This document shows, one piece after another, positions 1-6,971 of a stretch of 9,697 nucleotides of DNA. Origin of the DNA: Rubrivivax sp. (GTDB lineage: Bacteria; Pseudomonadota; Gammaproteobacteria; Burkholderiales; Burkholderiaceae); the NCBI GenBank assembly GCA_004211235.1, contig SEEY01000103.1, forward strand, positions 1 to 9,697, given 5' to 3'. Position numbers and translations under genes: made by a program. The notes under the pieces were generated by a model. The model ran no database searches, was not told where the DNA came from, and saw nothing but the letters and a program-made list of their open reading frames with translations. Each line of letters begins with the position of its first letter. Positions within the stretch are counted from its first letter, which is position 1.

Positions 1-627
1 GCACGCCCAGCAGCAGCAGCGGGCCGCGCTATGCTGCCGCTGCCCGAGCAGCACGATGCCGAGCAGAAGCAGCCGTTGAGCCTGCCGCGCGGCCCGCTGC
101 TGCTGCTGGGCGTGCTCGCGTCCATGGGCCTGATCGCGGAAGGCGCCATCTACGACTGGAGCGTGCTGTTCATGAAGCAGGAGCGCGCCAGCAGTGCCAG
201 CACCGCCGCCCTGGCCTACGCCGCGTTCAGCGCGGCGATGGCGGCCGGCCGCTTCGGCGGCGACTGGGTGCGCGCCCGCCTGGCGCCGCGCCGCCTGCTG
301 CGCGCCAGCGGCGTGCTCGCCGCCGCGGGGATGGCGCTGGTGCTAGCGGTGCCGTCGCCGGGCATCGGGCTGGTGGGTTTCGCCTTGGTCGGGCTTGGCT
401 TGTCGAACGTCGTGCCGATGCTGTTCAGCGCCGCCTCGCAGGTGCCGGGCATCTCGCCGGCCCACGGCATCGCGGCCGTGTCGGGCGTCGGCTACCTCGG
501 CATGATGGCCGGGCCGCCGCTGATCGGCCTGATCGCCGAGCATTCGTCGCTGACCGCCGGCCTCGTGGTCGTCGTCGCTTTCGCGGTGTTCATGGCCTTG
601 TCGGCGAAGCGGGCGCTGCGGAGCTGA
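1..627 (+). CDS. MFS transporter, C-terminal half (5' end outside window)
   Basis: The frame is open from base 1, so the ATG at 31 is probably internal and the real start lies to the left. The visible 208 residues fit the second half of a 12-TM major facilitator: a hydrophilic central loop (LPLPEQHDAEQKQ), then about six hydrophobic segments. The motif EGAIYDWSVLF at the start of TM7, the AAGRFGGDW-R loop between TM8 and TM9, and NVVPMLFSAA in TM10 resemble the YbjJ/fucose-permease-like branch of MFS proteins, often annotated only as 'MFS transporter'. It would act in the inner membrane; the substrate cannot be read from sequence. The stop is TGA at 625-627. The last 38 bases overlap the 3' end of the convergent hydrolase gene. 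Family placement is recognition of motifs; the specific clade is inferred. Confidence 0.85.
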   Translation, partial: ARPAAAAGRAMLPLPEQHDAEQKQPLSLPRGPLLLLGVLASMGLIAEGAIYDWSVLFMKQERASSASTAALAYAAFSAAMAAGRFGGDWVRARLAPRRLLRASGVLAAAGMALVLAVPSPGIGLVGFALVGLGLSNVVPMLFSAASQVPGISPAHGIAAVSGVGYLGMMAGPPLIGLIAEHSSLTAGLVVVVAFAVFMALSAKRALRS

Positions 628-1519
628 ACCCCAGCTGGCGCGCGGCCACGGCCTGCGCCGCCTGGATCTGTTCGGCGCCGAGGCCCAGGTCGCGGCCGGC
701 GCGGCTGTCTGGGCCCAGGCGGGCCGGGTCGCGGCCCGTCAGCCGGCCGAAGATCACCAGTGCCTCCAGATAGCTGCCCCAGGCGCTAAGGTGATAGCTG
801 TCGTCGCCCCACAGGTTGACCTTGCCCGCGTCGATGCCGTCGTACGGGTCGCGGTCGGCGATGCCGTCCTGAACCGCCAGCAGCGCGGCATCGCCCACCG
901 GCAGTACGCCGGCGATGCAGGCGGCCCGCGTGGCGGCCTGCGCATAGGCGGCGCGCAGGTCGGCCTGCATCGCCTCCAGCGGCTGGCCGGCCCAGCGGCC
1001 GTTCGGCGTGCGGTAGACCTGGTCGGCACGCGCCCAGGTCTCGAGCAGGTAGACGCGCGCGGCCGGGTTGACCTCGTGCACCAGCGCTTCCAGCCCATTC
1101 GCCGCGGTGATGAATGCCGACGCGTCACCCGGCTGCTTGGCATTCAGCGTGCTGTATTCCTGCAGCACGACGACGTCCCAGGGCTGGCTGGCGATCAGCG
1201 CGCGCTTCTGGTCGAGATGGAACTGCAGGGTCTGGCCGCTGACCAGTTCGCTCGCCACGTCGACTGCCACGCCCGCGTCATCCGCCAGCTGCTTGAACAC
1301 CGCCGGCACGCCGCCGTAGCCGCTGCCGTTCAGGTCCGTCACGCGTTCCGCGTTGTAGCGCAGCACCGGTGGCGCATGGCCGTGCAGGAAGCTGTTGCCA
1401 ACGAAGAGGAGGCGCTGCGGCGTCGTGGTGGGCGGCAGCGGCGTGCGGTCACAGGCGGCTGCGGCGGGCAGCGTGGCCACCAGCAGGGCGACGGAAAGAA
1501 GGTGGCGGACGAAGCGCAT
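590..1519 (-). CDS. Secreted SGNH/GDSL-type hydrolase (DUF4886-like)
   Basis: A 309-residue protein if read from the ATG at 1519; the frame extends further upstream, but only from here does a normal signal peptide follow (MRFVRHLLSVALLVATLPAAA, residues 1-21, with AAAAC at 19-23). An export role is therefore likely, either periplasmic or, less likely because the lipobox is poor, as a lipoprotein. SGNH-type blocks are visible: the nucleophile block LLFVGNSF with Ser43, a VVVLQEYST block around Gln120-Glu121, and a C-terminal DSYH block with Asp240 and His243 as the likely acid/base pair. GNSF instead of GDSL, together with the LQE block, is typical of the DUF4886-like branch. The substrate is unknown; the superfamily includes esterases and carbohydrate deacetylases. 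It lies 11 bases after the stop of the short upstream gene, so the two are probably cotranscribed. No strong Shine-Dalgarno precedes the ATG. Its last codons overlap the convergent MFS gene. Confidence 0.82.
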   Translation of the reverse strand: MRFVRHLLSVALLVATLPAAAACDRTPLPPTTTPQRLLFVGNSFLHGHAPPVLRYNAERVTDLNGSGYGGVPAVFKQLADDAGVAVDVASELVSGQTLQFHLDQKRALIASQPWDVVVLQEYSTLNAKQPGDASAFITAANGLEALVHEVNPAARVYLLETWARADQVYRTPNGRWAGQPLEAMQADLRAAYAQAATRAACIAGVLPVGDAALLAVQDGIADRDPYDGIDAGKVNLWGDDSYHLSAWGSYLEALVIFGRLTGRDPARLGPDSRAGRDLGLGAEQIQAAQAVAARQLGFSSAAPASPTRP

Positions 1520-1530
1520 CCGGCCAGTAT

Positions 1531-1746
1531 CTAGCGCCTGGTCTTGCGCTTTGCCCGCGCCTTGGGCGCCGTGCCCAGCGCGCCGGCCCAGAAGTTCATC
1601 ACGTCGTTCGTTGCCTGCGTGACCGTGGCCTGCGATTGCCGCTTGACGGCCGCGGTCGCATGGCCGCGCGCCGTGCCGGCGGCGGAATTGGCAGCGCTGA
1701 GCCACATGCTCATGAACGGGTTCTTCTTCAGCCAGGGGTTGGACAT
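1531..1746 (-). CDS. Small conserved-looking protein of unknown function
   Basis: A 71-residue protein beginning MSNPWLKKNPFMSMWLSAAN. I chose the ATG at 1746 because a good ribosome binding site precedes it (see 1751-1757) and because the 24 residues of upstream open frame are Arg/Ala-rich shadow sequence. The N-terminus is short and mildly hydrophobic (PFMSMWLSAANSAAG). The middle is Ala/Thr/Gln-rich and probably helical (ARGHATAAVKRQSQATVTQATNDVMNFWAGALG), and the tail is strongly basic (KARAKRKTRR). The Ala/Gln helix with a basic tail is loosely reminiscent of phasin-like or granule- and nucleoid-associated small proteins, but I do not recognise a named family and assign no function. Proteins of this look appear as hypothetical proteins in Burkholderiales. 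It is the first gene of a likely two-gene unit with the SGNH hydrolase. Confidence 0.72.
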   Translation of the reverse strand: MSNPWLKKNPFMSMWLSAANSAAGTARGHATAAVKRQSQATVTQATNDVMNFWAGALGTAPKARAKRKTRR

Positions 1747-1870
1747 GGTGCTTCTCCGGTTGCCGTCAGCATGGCCGCCGGTGGCGGCGCGCGCGGTCGG
1801 ACGGCGCAGCCGCGGCACGTAGGCGCGGCGTCCTACAGGTCGGCCCCGCGCTGCCGCGGATATTCAGCGC
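1747..1870. promoter_or_regulatory. Divergent intergenic region with short dyads
   Basis: This 124-bp gap separates the minus-strand small gene from the plus-strand UvrA paralogue, so promoters for both directions should lie here. It is the largest gene-free stretch in the window. I see no convincing -35/-10 pair. Two short dyads are visible: GTAGG (1819-1823) and CCTAC (1832-1836) with an 8-base spacer, and CCGCG (1846-1850) with CGCGG (1855-1859) around a 4-base loop. The second overlaps the only purine-rich stretch (GCGGA, 1856-1860) upstream of the ATG at 1871, so a hairpin there could hinder initiation. A perfect LexA box (CTG-N10-CAG) is absent. The regulatory role is inferred from position only. 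Confidence 0.45.
1751..1757 (-). promoter_or_regulatory. Ribosome binding site of the small protein gene
   Basis: On the minus strand this reads GGAGAAG, with the GGAG core seven bases from the ATG at 1746. It is the clearest Shine-Dalgarno in the window, and it decides the start of the 71-residue protein over the longer open frame. Confidence 0.7.
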
Positions 1871-4480
1871 ATGGACAAGAGCTCGGGCTTCGTGCGCGTC
1901 CGCGGTGCGCGCGAACACAACCTGAAAAACGTCGATGTCGATGTGCCGCGCGACGCCCTCGTGGTGTTCAGCGGTGTGTCCGGCTCGGGCAAGTCGTCGC
2001 TCGCCTTTGCCACCATCTACGCCGAAGCGCAGCGGCGCTACTTCGAGTCCGTTGCGCCCTATGCGCGCCGCCTCATCGACCAGGTCGGCGTGCCGGCGGT
2101 CGACAGCATCGACGGCCTGCCGCCCGCCGTCGCCCTGCAGCAGCAGCGTGGCACACCGAGCGCGCGTTCGTCGGTGGGCAGCGCCACGTCGCTGTCCAGC
2201 CTGCTGCGCATGCTCTATTCGCGCGCCGGCCACTACCCGCCGAAGCAGCCGATGCTCTATGCGGAAGACTTCTCGCCCAACACGCCGCAGGGTGCCTGCC
2301 CGACCTGTCACGGCCTCGGACGCGTCTTCGAAGTGACGGAGCAGTCGATGGTGCCCGACCCGTCGCTGACCATCCGCGAGCGCGCCATCGCCGCCTGGCC
2401 ACCGGCCTGGCATGGCCAGAACCTGCGCGACATCCTCGTCACGCTCGGCCATGACGTCGACACACCCTGGCGCGACCTGCCGAAGAAGGTACGCGACTGG
2501 ATCCTCTTCACCGAGGAGCAGCCCACCGTGCCCGTCTACGCCGGCTTCACGCCCGCTGAAACGAAGGACGCGCTGCGCCGCAAGATGGAGCCGAGCTACC
2601 AGGGCACCTTCATGGGCGCGCGCAAATACGTGCTGCACACCTTCGCGACGACGCAGAGCGCGCTGATGAAGCGCCGCGTGTCGCGCTACATGGTGGCCAG
2701 CGACTGCCCGACCTGCGACGGCAAGCGGCTCAAGCGCGAGGCGCTGTCCGTGACGTTCGAGGGCCGGGACATCGGCGAGCTGTCGCGCCTGCCGCTGCGC
2801 GAGCTGGCCGAGGTGCTGCGGCCCGCAGCAGCAGGTGCAGCGCATGCGGCGACGCAGGGCCATGGCGTCAGCCGCAAGACCTCGCGCGAGCACACTGCGC
2901 AGCGGGTCGCCGCCGGCGGCAGCGCCCACGCCGCCGCGCCGGACGTGCGGCGCACGCCCAACCTGTCTGAAGAAAAACTGATTGCCGCGCAGCGCATCGC
3001 GCACGACATGCTGGAGCGCATCACCACGCTGAACGAGCTGGGCCTGGGCTATCTGTCGCTGGACCGCGGCACGCCGACGCTGTCCAGTGGCGAGCTGCAG
3101 CGGCTGCGCCTGGCCACGCAGATCCGCTCCAACCTGTTCGGCGTCATCTACGTGCTGGATGAGCCTTCGGCCGGCCTGCATCCCGCCGACGGCGAGGCGC
3201 TGCTGAAGGCGCTGCGGGACCTGAAGGCGGCGGGCAATTCGCTGTTCGTCGTCGAGCATGACCTGGGCCTGATGCGCGAGGCGGACTGGATCGTCGACGT
3301 CGGGCCCGACGCCGGCGAGCTGGGTGGCGAGGTGCTCTACAGCGGGCCGCCCGCCGGGCTCGAGGCGGTGACGGCGTCGCGCACGGCGGCCTATCTCTTT
3401 CCGCGAGACCGCGAGGCCCGCCCGCCACGCCGCACGCCACGCGGCTGGCTCAAGCTCGCGGGCGTCACGCGCAACAACCTGCGCGGCGTCGACGTGGACT
3501 TCCCGCTCGGCTGCTTCACCGCCGTGACCGGCATCTCGGGCTCGGGCAAGTCCAGCCTGGTCAGCCAGGCGCTGGTGGACCTCGTCAGCCAGGCCCTCGG
3601 CCACGAGCTGCCCGCGCCGGAGGCAGAGGAGGATGACGACGCGCCGTCCCGCGAGATCACGCGGGGCCGCCTCAGCCACGGCGCCGAGCACATCCGGCGC
3701 CTGGTGCAGGTCGACCAGAAGCCCATCGGCCGCACGCCGCGCTCCAACCTCGCCACCTACACCGGCCTGTTCGACCACGTGCGCAAGCTCTTCGCCGCCA
3801 CGCCCGCCGCGCGCGCCAAGCGCTACGACGCCGGCCGCTTCTCGTTCAACGTCGCCAAGGGCCGCTGCGAGACCTGCGAGGGCGAGGGCTTCGTCAGCGT
3901 CGAACTGCTCTTCATGCCCAGCGTCTACGCACCCTGCCCGGCCTGCCACGGTGCGCGCTACAACGAGGCGACGCTGAAGGTGCGGCTGCGCGAGAAGAGC
4001 ATTGCCGACGTGCTGCAGATGACGGTGGACGAGGCGCTCGCCTTCTTCGCCGACGACGCAGCGCTCGCCCGGCCGCTGGCGCTGCTGCAGCAGATCGGCC
4101 TGGGCTATCTGCGCCTGGGTCAGCCGGCCACCGAGCTGTCGGGCGGCGAGGCGCAGCGCATCAAGCTCGCCACCGAACTGCAGCGTGCCCAGCGCGGCAA
4201 CACGCTCTATGTGCTGGACGAGCCGACGACGGGGCTGCACCCGTCCGACGTCGACAAGCTGCTGGCACAGCTGAACGGGCTGGTGGACGCGGGCAACACG
4301 GTGGTCGTCGTCGAGCACGAGATGCGCGTCGTGGCGGCCTGCGACTGGGTCATCGACGTCGGCCCGGGCGCCGGCGCAGAAGGCGGCCAGATCGTGACCT
4401 GCGGCACGCCGGAAGACATGGCGCGCGCGGCGGCGGGCCGGACGGCGCGCTATCTCAAGGCGGCGCTTGACGACGCGTGA
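1871..4480 (+). CDS. uvrA2: UvrA-like ABC ATPase lacking the UvrB-binding region (UvrA2 / class III type)
   Basis: An 869-residue tandem ABC ATPase of the excinuclease UvrA family; canonical UvrA is about 940. NBD1 has Walker [10 protein letters not shown] (35-43), signature LSSGE (404-408) and Walker B YVLDEP (427-432). NBD2 has Walker [10 protein letters not shown] (554-562), signature LSGGE (756-760) and Walker B YVLDEP (780-785). Zinc ligands are Cys143/146 with Cys279/282, and Cys666/669 with Cys689/692. In canonical UvrA an additional CPxCG pair and the UvrB-interaction domain lie between the ...LLF(A/S)RAG segment and the GACPxCxGLG motif. Here [10 protein letters not shown] (111-120) runs into [10 protein letters not shown] (141-150) after about 20 residues, so that whole region is missing. 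Deinococcus UvrA2 is known to lack it too. A role in DNA damage or drug tolerance without UvrB is inferred. Residues about 318-366 form an Ala/His/Arg-rich insert before the NBD1 signature. The start has only a weak GCGGA upstream. Confidence 0.92.
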   Translation: MDKSSGFVRVRGAREHNLKNVDVDVPRDALVVFSGVSGSGKSSLAFATIYAEAQRRYFESVAPYARRLIDQVGVPAVDSIDGLPPAVALQQQRGTPSARSSVGSATSLSSLLRMLYSRAGHYPPKQPMLYAEDFSPNTPQGACPTCHGLGRVFEVTEQSMVPDPSLTIRERAIAAWPPAWHGQNLRDILVTLGHDVDTPWRDLPKKVRDWILFTEEQPTVPVYAGFTPAETKDALRRKMEPSYQGTFMGARKYVLHTFATTQSALMKRRVSRYMVASDCPTCDGKRLKREALSVTFEGRDIGELSRLPLRELAEVLRPAAAGAAHAATQGHGVSRKTSREHTAQRVAAGGSAHAAAPDVRRTPNLSEEKLIAAQRIAHDMLERITTLNELGLGYLSLDRGTPTLSSGELQRLRLATQIRSNLFGVIYVLDEPSAGLHPADGEALLKALRDLKAAGNSLFVVEHDLGLMREADWIVDVGPDAGELGGEVLYSGPPAGLEAVTASRTAAYLFPRDREARPPRRTPRGWLKLAGVTRNNLRGVDVDFPLGCFTAVTGISGSGKSSLVSQALVDLVSQALGHELPAPEAEEDDDAPSREITRGRLSHGAEHIRRLVQVDQKPIGRTPRSNLATYTGLFDHVRKLFAATPAARAKRYDAGRFSFNVAKGRCETCEGEGFVSVELLFMPSVYAPCPACHGARYNEATLKVRLREKSIADVLQMTVDEALAFFADDAALARPLALLQQIGLGYLRLGQPATELSGGEAQRIKLATELQRAQRGNTLYVLDEPTTGLHPSDVDKLLAQLNGLVDAGNTVVVVEHEMRVVAACDWVIDVGPGAGAEGGQIVTCGTPEDMARAAAGRTARYLKAALDDA

Positions 4481-4483
4481 GCG

Positions 4484-5344
4484 CTAGGCCGGCCCAAGCA
4501 CGCGCATCGAGTAATCCACCGCGCGCACGTCCTTGGTCAGCTTGCCGATGGAGATGCGGTCCACGCCGGTGGCAGCGATCCAGCACAGTTGGTCAAGCGC
4601 GACGCCGCCCGACACCTCCAGCAGCGCCCGCCCCGCGTTGACCGCGACGGCCTCGCGCATCTGCGCTTCGGTGAAGTTGTCCAGCAGCACGCTCACGGCG
4701 GCGGCTTCCAGTGCCTCTTGCAACTGGGCGATGGTCTCAACCTCGATCTGGATGTCCACGCCGGCGTTCAACGCCTGCGCGGCACGCAGCGCCTGCGCCA
4801 CGCCACCGGCTGCGGCGATGTGGTTCTCCTTGATGAGGATGCCGTCATACAGGGCCAGCCGCTGGTTCTGCCCGCCGCCCACCCGCACCGCGTACTTCTG
4901 CGCCAGGCGCAGCCCAGGCACGGTCTTGCGCGTGTCGAGGATGGCGCAGCCGCGCGGGTTGGTGCTCGCGCCGGCCACGGCGTCGACATGGGCGCGCGTG
5001 ATCGTCGCGGTGCCCGACAGCAGCTGCAGGAAGTTCAACGCCGGCCGCTCGGCGGACAGCAGCAGGCGGCCGTCGGCCTCGATGCGGCATACGATGCTGT
5101 CGGCCGTCATGACGGCGCCTTCGTCATACAGCCACTCGATGCGGCTGGTCGCGTCCAGCGCGGCGAACACGCCGTCGAACCAGTCCCGGCCGCACAGCAC
5201 GGCCTGCTCGCGAACCCGCACTTGCGCCGCGACGCGCCGGCCCGCCGGCACGAGCTGGGCCGTCCAGTCGCAGCGGCCGATGTCTTCTTCCAGCGCGTCG
5301 CGGATGTTCCTGGCGCGCGCCTCGTCCAGCGTCTCGTTCTTCAC
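4484..5344 (-). CDS. nadC: Nicotinate-nucleotide pyrophosphorylase, carboxylating (quinolinate phosphoribosyltransferase)
   Basis: A 286-residue enzyme of de novo NAD synthesis. It converts quinolinate and PRPP to nicotinate mononucleotide, CO2 and pyrophosphate in the cytoplasm. Diagnostic segments are LNFLQLLSGTAT (103-114), LDTRKTVPGLR (136-146) followed by KYAVRVGGGQNQRLALYDG (150-168), ILIKENH (169-175), EVETIAQL (201-208), LLDNFT (220-225), EVSGGV (243-248) and DRISIGKLTKDVRAVDYSM (262-280). The length matches the family, and the order of an N-terminal mixed domain followed by the barrel is intact. The start is GTG at 5344, overlapping the TGA of the upstream FAH gene as GTGA, which indicates translational coupling. 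nadA and nadB are not adjacent, so the gene sits apart from the rest of the pathway here. Its stop is only three bases from the stop of the convergent UvrA paralogue, leaving no room for a separate terminator. Confidence 0.96.
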   Translation of the reverse strand: MKNETLDEARARNIRDALEEDIGRCDWTAQLVPAGRRVAAQVRVREQAVLCGRDWFDGVFAALDATSRIEWLYDEGAVMTADSIVCRIEADGRLLLSAERPALNFLQLLSGTATITRAHVDAVAGASTNPRGCAILDTRKTVPGLRLAQKYAVRVGGGQNQRLALYDGILIKENHIAAAGGVAQALRAAQALNAGVDIQIEVETIAQLQEALEAAAVSVLLDNFTEAQMREAVAVNAGRALLEVSGGVALDQLCWIAATGVDRISIGKLTKDVRAVDYSMRVLGPA

Positions 5345-6039
5345 TCGGGCTGCCCCACGGTCAACGCGATCTCGCCCAGGCCTTCGATGCGGCCCAGGAT
5401 GACATCGCCCGGCACGACCGCGCCGACGCCGGCCGGCGTGCCGGTGTAGATCAGGTCGCCGGGGTGCAGGTGATACAGGTGCGAAAGGTTGGAGACGATC
5501 TCGGCCTGGCTCCAGATCATGTCGGCCAGATCGCCGCGCTGCTTCTCGACGCCGTTCACGCTCAGCATGATGGCGCCCTTCTCCAGCAGGCCGACCTCGG
5601 ACACGCGGGCGATGTCGCTCAGGATGGCGGACTGGTCGAAGCCCTTCGCGGTGTCCCAGGGCTTGCCGCCGGCCTTGGCCACGGCCTGCAGGTCGCGGCG
5701 CGTCATGTCCAGGCCGGCGGCATAGCCCCAGATGGCGGCGCGCGCGGCCTCGGGGGTCACCTTGAACACCGGCGCGCCGATTGCAATGACGAGCTCCATC
5801 TCGTAGTGGTAATTCTTGGTCTCGGGCGGGTAGGGCACGGTCGAGCCCGACGGTGTGAGCGCGCTGGCCGGCTTGGTGAAGTAGAACGGCGGCTCGCGCG
5901 TCGGGTCGGCGCCCATCTCGCGGGCATGATCGGCATAGTTGCGGCCGACGCAGAAGATGCGGCTGACCGCGTAGCGCGCATCCGTGCCACGCACGGCGGC
6001 GCTTGGAATTTCAGCCGGGGGGAAAACGAAGTTGCTCAT
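5341..6039 (-). CDS. FAH-family hydrolase, fumarylpyruvate hydrolase-like
   Basis: A 232-residue protein of the fumarylacetoacetate hydrolase superfamily. The ATG at 6039 gives MSNFVFPPAEIPS, the usual N-terminus of this subgroup; the longer upstream frame is Ser/Pro/Arg-rich and overlaps rlpA antisense. Family motifs: RIFCVGRNYADHAREMG (27-43), PFYFTKPASAL (51-61), the metal-binding E-x-E of YHYEMELV (Glu80, Glu82), GLDMTRRDLQ with Asp111 as third ligand, KGFDQSA (132-138) and the C-terminal loop YTGTPAGVG (198-206). Length and motifs resemble fumarylpyruvate hydrolases of the gentisate pathway, which cleave fumarylpyruvate to fumarate and pyruvate. No gentisate dioxygenase or isomerase gene is nearby, so the true substrate is open (acylpyruvate or oxaloacetate-type activity are alternatives). 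It precedes nadC with a 4-base overlap. Its start codon overlaps that of divergent rlpA. Confidence 0.88.
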   Translation of the reverse strand: MSNFVFPPAEIPSAAVRGTDARYAVSRIFCVGRNYADHAREMGADPTREPPFYFTKPASALTPSGSTVPYPPETKNYHYEMELVIAIGAPVFKVTPEAARAAIWGYAAGLDMTRRDLQAVAKAGGKPWDTAKGFDQSAILSDIARVSEVGLLEKGAIMLSVNGVEKQRGDLADMIWSQAEIVSNLSHLYHLHPGDLIYTGTPAGVGAVVPGDVILGRIEGLGEIALTVGQPE

Positions 6040-6961
6040 GGCATGGCATCGACGATGGAGACAGGGGGCAAAGCATACTGGGCTGGCCCTGCTGCTGGCC
6101 GGGCTGGCCTTGATGGCCGGCTGTGCCAGCAAGCCGACGATGCCGCGGGTACCTGGCATTGGCATCGACCGCGACGGCCCGCTGCCCAACCCGCCGCCCG
6201 ACCTCGCCAAGGTGCCCGACGCCACGCCGCGGCTGGAGTCCATCCGCAACGGCGGCCCCAACAAGCCCTACGAGGTGCTGGGCGAGCGCTACCAGCCCAT
6301 GACCGCCGACGACCCCTACGCGGACCGCGGCCTGGCCTCCTGGTACGGCCGCAAGTTCCACGGCCGGCCGACGGCCAGCGGTGAGGTCTACAACATGTAC
6401 GCCATGACGGCGGCGCACGCGACGCTGCCCATCCCAAGCTATGCCCGCGTGCGCAACCCTGCCAACGGCAAGGAGGTGATCGTGCGCATCAATGACCGCG
6501 GCCCCTTCCACAAGGGCCGCATCATCGACCTCAGCTACACCGCGGCGCTCAAGCTCGACGTGCTGCGCGGCGTGACGCCGGTGGAGGTGCGGCGCATCAC
6601 CTACGCCGAGATCCGCAGCGGCCAGTGGCCAGGGTCCGGCAATGCGCCGGCGAGCGAGCCCGCGCCCGTCTTCGTGCCCGACACGCCGCCCGGCGCGCCC
6701 CAGCGCGAGACGACCGCCACCGTGGCGGGCATCGGCTACTGGCTGCAGTTCGGCGCCTTCGCGGGGCTGGACGCCGCAGAGAGCCTGCGCCAGCGCGTCG
6801 CCGAAGCCGACCTCAGCCTGCTGCCGCTGCTGACCATCGTCCGCGAGGCCGGCACGCACCGGCTGCGCGCCGGGCCGTTCCCGAGTGCCGATGAAGCGCG
6901 CGCCACGGCCGACCGCCTGCGCGGCGACGGATTGCCCACCACCTTGATCGAGAAGCGCTGA
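6038..6961 (+). CDS. rlpA: Septal ring lytic transglycosylase RlpA family lipoprotein (DPBB + SPOR)
   Basis: A 307-residue outer-membrane-type lipoprotein from the ATG at 6038. Residues 5-9 carry RRWRQ, followed by a hydrophobic stretch and lipobox LMAGC with Cys29 as the lipidated residue. After a Pro-rich linker the double-psi beta-barrel domain covers about 97-190: ASWYGRKFHGRPTASGEVYNM, then AAHATLPIPSYARV and VRINDRGPFHKGRIIDLSYTAA. Glu116, His127 and Asp153 match the residues considered catalytic in RlpA. A second linker (about 195-228) leads to a SPOR domain at about 233-305 (YWLQFGAF..., HRLRAGPF..., DRLRGDGLP), which in this family binds denuded septal glycan. The enzyme is expected to cleave glycan strands at the division site. 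mrdB/rodA, pbpA and dacA, which neighbour rlpA in many proteobacteria, are absent here. A GAAG six bases before the ATG is a weak ribosome site. A GTG at 5984 in frame is a less likely alternative start. Confidence 0.93.
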   Translation: MAWHRRWRQGAKHTGLALLLAGLALMAGCASKPTMPRVPGIGIDRDGPLPNPPPDLAKVPDATPRLESIRNGGPNKPYEVLGERYQPMTADDPYADRGLASWYGRKFHGRPTASGEVYNMYAMTAAHATLPIPSYARVRNPANGKEVIVRINDRGPFHKGRIIDLSYTAALKLDVLRGVTPVEVRRITYAEIRSGQWPGSGNAPASEPAPVFVPDTPPGAPQRETTATVAGIGYWLQFGAFAGLDAAESLRQRVAEADLSLLPLLTIVREAGTHRLRAGPFPSADEARATADRLRGDGLPTTLIEKR

Positions 6962-6971
6962 AGCTCAGCGC
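6955..6971. repeat. Perfect 7-bp inverted repeat spanning both stop codons of rlpA and the SDR gene
   Basis: GCGCTGA (6955-6961) and TCAGCGC (6965-6971) flank a 3-base AGC loop. The left arm ends with the TGA of rlpA, and the right arm begins with the TCA that is the stop of the SDR gene on the other strand. Both transcripts would therefore end in the same GC-rich hairpin. There is no T-tract on either side, so a standard rho-independent terminator is not supported. A 3'-end hairpin or coincidence from both genes ending CGC-TGA are the alternatives. Confidence 0.5.

Noticed and set aside
622..636. AGCTG-AACCC-CAGCT hairpin after the MFS stop as a terminator
   Set aside because: It has only five base pairs and no T-tract, and lies inside the SGNH coding region.
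791..1534. A 247-codon plus-strand frame opposite the SGNH hydrolase
   Set aside because: It has Arg/Val/Gln-rich composition and no motifs, and it is antisense to a gene with catalytic blocks and a signal peptide.
1851..1867. Possible LexA (SOS) box before the UvrA paralogue: CTG...CAG
   Set aside because: The spacing is 11 bases instead of 10 and the interior does not resemble the usual AT-rich core, so SOS control is not supported.
1766..4318. An 850-codon open frame on the minus strand opposite the UvrA paralogue
   Set aside because: It is Arg/Ala/Gly/His-rich with no recognisable domain and lies wholly antisense to a well-supported gene. Long antisense frames are expected in very GC-rich coding DNA.
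4463..4494. GC-rich inverted sequences at the uvrA2/nadC junction as a terminator
   Set aside because: The stem is short, the loop long and no T-run follows; GGCCGGCC is simply a GC-rich palindrome.
4589..5449. Plus-strand frames of about 286-289 codons opposite nadC
   Set aside because: They are shadows of nadC, whose conserved motifs and full length leave no doubt about the coding strand.
6011..6859. A 282-codon minus-strand frame opposite rlpA
   Set aside because: It has no domain and shadow-type composition, and rlpA on the other strand has lipobox, DPBB and SPOR domains.
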